Source: Varanus komodoensis (lineage: Eukaryota; Chordata; Lepidosauria; Squamata; Varanidae). From it: DNA of 64,000 nt. The notes beneath the pieces were generated by a model. The model was not told the DNA's origin. It worked only from the letters and a program-made list of their open reading frames with translations, and did no database searches. Position numbers and translations under genes: made by a program. The stretch covers positions 26,737,344-26,801,343 of the forward strand of contig NW_025335568.1 of assembly GCF_004798865.1 (NCBI RefSeq), read 5' to 3'. Below are positions 60,029-64,000 of the stretch, one piece after another (position 1 is the first letter of the stretch; every line of letters starts with the position of its first letter).

Positions 60029-60604
60029 CACTTTGCTAAGGCTTCCTCCATGTTCCTTCCAGGAGAAAGAGCATGTTCTGCACATGGGGTCTTTTCCTAT
60101 GCTTTCTCTCTTTCTACTTTTTATATATTCTGTTATCCAACTGCAAGATGGCACTATGGTATAGTGCAGTATAGCAGAATTGTAACACTACTCATTTGCA
60201 AAAAAAATCATTACAGTTTGCTCCAGATTTGAAGTCTTAATAGCTTCCCTCATTCTAAAAACAAAACAAAACAAGGTCACAAAAATGTTGGAAAATGTGG
60301 AGGGAAATATAGGAGGTGGAGGATATCATGAAAAGAATCCACAAGCTTCCATGGCAAAAGATCAAACATGCACAATAGCCCAAACCCTCAACTAAAGAAG
60401 GAATGAGAGCATCACTTGAAGAACAATTTTGATTGTGTGCCATTTTGCAGGGTAGAAAGTTCAGGAGCAAATCAAATCAAGAAGCAATCACAGCTTATAT
60501 CTCCATGAATCAATAGCTGTTACCCAATACAGAATTAAATGTTAAACCCTCTGAGATTAACCCTTTGTATTGGATTTTGACCTTTATCTGATATTTTCTG
60601 CGAC
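60029..60604. other. intergenic, no gene
   Basis: Unique sequence. Confidence 0.5.
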
Positions 60605-60845
60605 CTAAATTTGAAAGAACATCTCCTTTTCAGCCTGTCTGACCTGAGGTCATCAGATGAGGCACCCTGAGGGATCTGCATGGATGTTTGGTCCATTTGA
60701 AATCCACTCAAGTAGGGCTTTCAGTGCATTGACTCCCACTCCATGGAATTCCCTGCCAGTTGATGTCAGACAGGCACCCAGGTTGCTTGGATTTTGGCAC
60801 TTTCGAAATTTGATGTATTTATTTAAGCCAGCTGAATAAGAAGAC
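60605..60845 (+). mobile_element. L2/CR1-type LINE ORF2 C-terminus
   Basis: A plus-strand frame encodes SRAFSALTPTPWNSLPVDVRQA and ends NLMYLFKPAE, the usual C-terminal 'LWNSLP..R....AFK..LK..LF' pattern of L2-like ORF2 proteins. Only about 60 residues remain. Confidence 0.7.
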
Positions 60846-60876
60846 ATGCTTTTATTGATTTTACAGGCATAACTTG

Positions 60877-60896
60877 ATCTCTCTTTCTCTCTCTTT

Positions 60897-60928
<32 letters not shown>

Positions 60929-60932
60929 CACA
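60877..60932. repeat. compound (CT)n(CA)n microsatellite
   Basis: An imperfect CT tract (60877-60896) is followed by about 18 CA units with one CG interruption. Confidence 0.96.
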
Positions 60933-61182
60933 AATTTTGCATTTTGATTTTTTTTTCTTTTTATTGTTCACTGCTTGAGAATCTTTTATATATAAAGCAG
61001 TCCAAACATTTTGCAAATCAATAAATACATTATGTGAATACTGCATAATTCTTGAAACTCCACAGTCTATTGTTTCTCTTTTCATACCTGGGTAGGTACA
61101 TCCAGGCACAAATTACCACAAGTGCTCCATCAAGTATTTCCTATTTATTGTTAAAATAAGCCTGTAATTATGCAAGCTAATG

Positions 61183-61185
<3 letters not shown>
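60933..61185. other. spacer between two microsatellites
   Basis: A+T-rich, nothing recognised. Confidence 0.5.

Positions 61186-61260
<75 letters not shown>
61186..61260. repeat. compound (CT)n(GT)n microsatellite
   Basis: About 23 pure CT units run directly into about 14 GT units. It is the longest simple repeat in the window. Confidence 0.98.
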
Positions 61261-61705
61261 CAAATCACTGCTCAAAGCCAAATTAAGGCCTTAGTCCTAT
61301 ATCCACCCAACTTGAAAGAAAAAAAAAAACACCAGGTGAATTCACCGCACATTCATGATTATGCTATGTTAGGATTGCACTCGAAAGGTTCTCGGGCGCC
61401 ATTAAATGCTCAGGCGCAAACTCTGAACTTCACCAAGTACCTAATCATGCCTAACAGTGTGATTCCAGCAGAATATCCCTGTGAGGAGAGTTCTACAATT
61501 TCTGATATCCAGCTTACATTTGAAAATGGACGCACTTACAAAAGTTCATGGAAGATTATTGTATTCTGTCCAAGGAGCTTTCAATCAATAATGAGACAGG
61601 GGAAATATAGAGGAAAGGATAAACAGAGGATAAGACTGTACAAACACTGAAATTATATGAATTTAGCCTGCATTATTCACAGATGATTCACCAGTTTTAG
61701 TGCTG
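61261..61705. other. intergenic, no gene
   Basis: A 156-codon plus frame (61180-61650) begins inside the microsatellite, reads Ser-Leu and Cys-Val repeats, and has no domain afterwards. I treat it as non-coding. Confidence 0.45.
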
Positions 61706-61884
61706 GTATTGTTACATGCCATCAAGTTGTCTTTGACTTATCACAACCCTGTGAATGAATGCCCTATGTCCTATCCTAGAAAGACTTGCTCAGTTTTTGT
61801 AAAGTCTGTGGCTTCCTTTATGGGATCAATCCATCTCATAGCTGCTCTTCCTCTTCTTTTTCTTCCTGTATCTTTAAAACATAC
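61706..61884 (-). mobile_element. RTE-clade LINE 3' end fragment
   Basis: ACATGCCATCAAGTTGTC, TTTGACTTATCACAACCCTG, then GGATCAATCCATCTCATAGC align to the RTE-X-like copy at 14145-14607 in the same orientation. Confidence 0.65.
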
Positions 61885-62611
61885 ACAAAAACAGCAGCAG
61901 TTTTTCCTGGAATTTTGAAGAACCTGCTGTCTCAGGCTAGCTCAATAACTTGTTCTTAAATAGTTATAAATAGTTTAAGCCTCTGATTCTAACAAGACAA
62001 AACAGAGTTACAGGAAGTGCTTGTGCTAAGCACATCTGTCTCTCGTGTTTCAGGAGGACATGCATACGACGTTCAATATGGGTTGGGCCCTAAAGGCACT
62101 CATTTTTGGTACCAAGGATTCATCACCCAAAGCTCAAGGAGTCTTCGAGCAGCTTGGGAGAAATATAACAAATACTTTTGAAAATGAAGGGTTGAAAATG
62201 AAACAAAAGCAAGTAAAGAGAAATAGCCAGTGCATTTTCCATCTAAAGGCTCAAAGATAAGGAAAAAGTGTGGGAAGACAGATGGTCTCAGAAAACATAA
62301 CAAAAACAAATCTTCAGATAACACAGATATGAAATGCAGTATAGCATAACAAAGTGTGTAGGGGGTGTTTAATATAACAGGATTGTATATCTTCTCCAAG
62401 GAGCTTCTTAACTATCCATAGAGAGTAAACACTTAGAATACATCCTCCTCTCAATGACTCACACACTTCTAAATCTAAATCGAGTGTTATCACCATAAAT
62501 GAAAAAGAGAATTCCATGTAGTCTTTTATGGTACACTTGTTGGCTTCCAAACCCACTTGTTAGGCATGGGAGTAATGAATATGTGCTGTTGAAAGCCAGC
62601 TTGCTTTTGAG
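61885..62611. other. intergenic, no gene
   Basis: Unique sequence. Minus frames of 68-99 codons have no domain. Confidence 0.45.
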
Positions 62612-62708
62612 CAATCTTTCCCACCTTTCTAAGCCATGCTGTTGGGAATGATGGGAGTTACCCACTTATTCCACATATCTGGATGGCGCCAGGTTGGGGA
62701 TGGTGGCT
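62612..62708. repeat. palindromic MITE-like repeat, family A
   Basis: ATGATGGGAGTTACCCAC in the middle and ATCTGGATGGCGCCAGGTTG at the right match the right half. The left side CCCACCTTTCTAAGCC is more decayed. Confidence 0.6.
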
Positions 62709-63168
62709 TGAGGACATGTACAGCACTTTCCACAGTGCTGAAGTGCTCTTGTCCTTCTCAGGCATGTGACTCACATTTTTCATTTATGGCTGCCCTTCAG
62801 CAGGACTGGCACCGGCATCCAATACTCCTGGGCAGCTGCCAGCACTCCAGTAAAGCCCACAGCTTTGTCTATTCAAAGTCCTCAGTTCATATGCCATTTA
62901 AATGACGAACAGTGCCTTTCAGTGCCATGTCGAGGTACCCAAGGGCACTCCCGGAAAGTTAAACTGGAGCACTACTAATGCTGTTATGTCCTCCCGGGAA
63001 GCCCAACAGACTCAAAGCAGGGCCCCACTGACATAAGGGGCAGGCTAGCTAATGGTGTCATGCAAGTGCCTTTTCAGACCTGGAGCTACAGGTGTGATTC
63101 TGCCATGGGCAAACCCACTTGTCAAGCACCTCAGAAGACGTCAGTAAATCTTTCCTATTGGATTAGGC
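62709..63168. other. intergenic, no gene
   Basis: Nothing recognised. Confidence 0.5.
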
Positions 63169-63244
63169 CAGCCTTCCCAAACTGGCATCCATGTTCAGAG
63201 ATGGGGGCTGTAGTCCTACACAGAAGTTCCGGAAGCCGAATCCA
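63169..63244. repeat. palindromic repeat, family A, partial
   Basis: CAGCCTTCCCAAACTGGC at the left end and GGGGGCTGTAGTCCTACAC in the middle resemble family A. The right end is decayed. Confidence 0.45.
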
Positions 63245-63579
63245 CAAATTTATGGATGTTGAGTTTATTCCAATGGGTGATTACAGCCAGACTTAACTGG
63301 TAGACCCCTGGTAAAATTATTTATTTTCTTTTAAATTGGTCATGGGATAATTTGATCAGGGCAGCTACACCAGGAAGAGGGGTGTTTTCCCTTCTTGCCA
63401 TGTTTCAGGTTTGATTCTTTCCAACCCCAGCTGCTGTTAGCTTACAGTGGACCACACTGTTCCTCTTTGGCGGCATTTAGATAGGAAAAATAGCCGGAGG
63501 GCAGGGGTGAACATGGCCTCCCCTCTTGAGAGCCAAACTGAGAGCCACACTTTCCGTCTGTGCCTGCAAGGCTGGCCAT
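63245..63579. other. intergenic, no gene
   Basis: Nothing recognised. Confidence 0.5.
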
Positions 63580-63640
63580 ATCTTTATTATTATTATTTTT
63601 ATTATTATTAGAACATTTCTATGCCGCCCCTTGCCGAAGA
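63580..63640 (-). mobile_element. L2-type LINE 3' terminus with (AAT)n tail
   Basis: The plus strand shows (TTA)n at 63583-63610, then GAACATTTCTATGCCGCCCC. The minus strand of 63601-63638 equals 8363-8400 exactly. The copy is cut to about 60 bases. Confidence 0.83.
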
Positions 63641-63895
63641 GAGAGTGAGGCAGTCACCTCAGGTAACAGATGCTGAGAATGATGCAGCAAAGCGTCGGGG
63701 AAGAGAGATGTGCGCCAAGTACCTGCTCTGTATTCCCAAAGCTGGCCCTGTGCCTTCAGATGTAATAAAGGATGCTGTCCCATCACCAGTGTTGAAGAAT
63801 GATTCAAGTGCCAGCCCAGCCAGCTTTTGAACATGGCACAGGAGGGGGATGCTACCTCGGTCTTGGGGGTCCTATCGCCAAGAAGCCCCCCATGT
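63641..63895. other. intergenic, no gene
   Basis: A 69-codon plus frame (63621-63830) and a 99-codon minus frame (63619-63918) overlap here, without domains. Confidence 0.45.
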
Positions 63896-64000
63896 GACAT
63901 TAGGCTGGCCCAACCCACCTCACAGGGTTGTTAGAAGAATATATGTGAGAGCTATGTATTCAATCTCCAGCTGCTTGGAGGAGAAGCAGAAGATAAATTT
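63896..64000 (+). mobile_element. MIR-like SINE, 3' half, cut by window edge
   Basis: AACCCACCTCACAGGGTTGT followed by an A-rich stretch and GAAGATAAATT corresponds to the 3' half of the CORE-SINE family on the plus strand. It may continue past the window. Confidence 0.6.

Noticed and set aside
61180-61650. 156-codon frame on the plus strand
   Set aside because: It starts within the (CT)n(GT)n microsatellite and its first part is Ser-Leu and Cys-Val repetition. The rest has no domain.
1-64000. CRISPR array, operon or bacterial mobile element
   Set aside because: No regularly spaced repeats, no dense ORFs and clear vertebrate retrotransposons throughout; this is nuclear animal DNA.
1-64000. 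Endogenous retrovirus or LTR element
   Set aside because: No long terminal repeats, primer-binding site or gag-pol-type similarity recognised in the window.

Overview
The window reads as vertebrate nuclear DNA from a squamate reptile (lizard or snake). The strongest marker is a nearly intact Sauria SINE (30635-30985, minus strand). It has tRNA-type A and B boxes and the diagnostic ACCTTT-repeat tail. Around it lie remnants of the mixed LINE set usual in squamates: Bov-B, a second RTE-clade element, L2, CR1 and L1. tRNA-derived and MIR-like (CORE) SINEs, small palindromic DNA transposons and many dinucleotide and tetranucleotide microsatellites are also present. Nothing in the sequence narrows this to a genus.

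I could not support any host protein-coding gene, rRNA gene or free-standing tRNA gene. Open frames are short, lack recognisable domains, and mostly reflect chance or decayed transposon ORFs. The few frames with recognisable protein similarity belong to LINEs: the L1 ORF2 C-terminus at 18931-19269, Bov-B ORF2 at about 11968-12440, L2 ORF2 at about 14770-15900, 28340-28720 and 60605-60845, and CR1 ORF2 at about 34965-35600. The window is best read as an intergenic or long-intronic, gene-poor stretch. I recognised no endogenous retrovirus or LTR element.

Layout: 0-3 kb is unique DNA with a microsatellite and a large inverted repeat (2480-2860). 3-12.5 kb holds scattered SINE, L2 and CR1 pieces and a Bov-B tail. 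14.1-16.1 kb is an RTE-like fragment next to a decayed L2 reverse transcriptase. 18.9-19.4 kb is an L1 3' end. 19.5-26 kb is mostly repeat-poor. 26-31.3 kb is a dense repeat cluster with nested insertions, including the Sauria SINE inside a hAT-like element. 35-42.8 kb holds CR1, SINE and small palindromic elements. 42.8-56 kb is sparse. 56-64 kb again has CR1 and L2 tails, palindromic elements and two large compound microsatellites.

No genes can be seen working together here. The biological content is a layered record of transposition. Several repeat-poor stretches rich in TAAT-type motifs (about 1090-1790, 27350-27880, 36230-36480 and 44860-45180) are candidates for conserved non-coding regulatory DNA, but only cross-species alignment could establish that. 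I did not find a convincing new biological system. The most unusual structure is the centre-perfect inverted repeat at 2480-2860.
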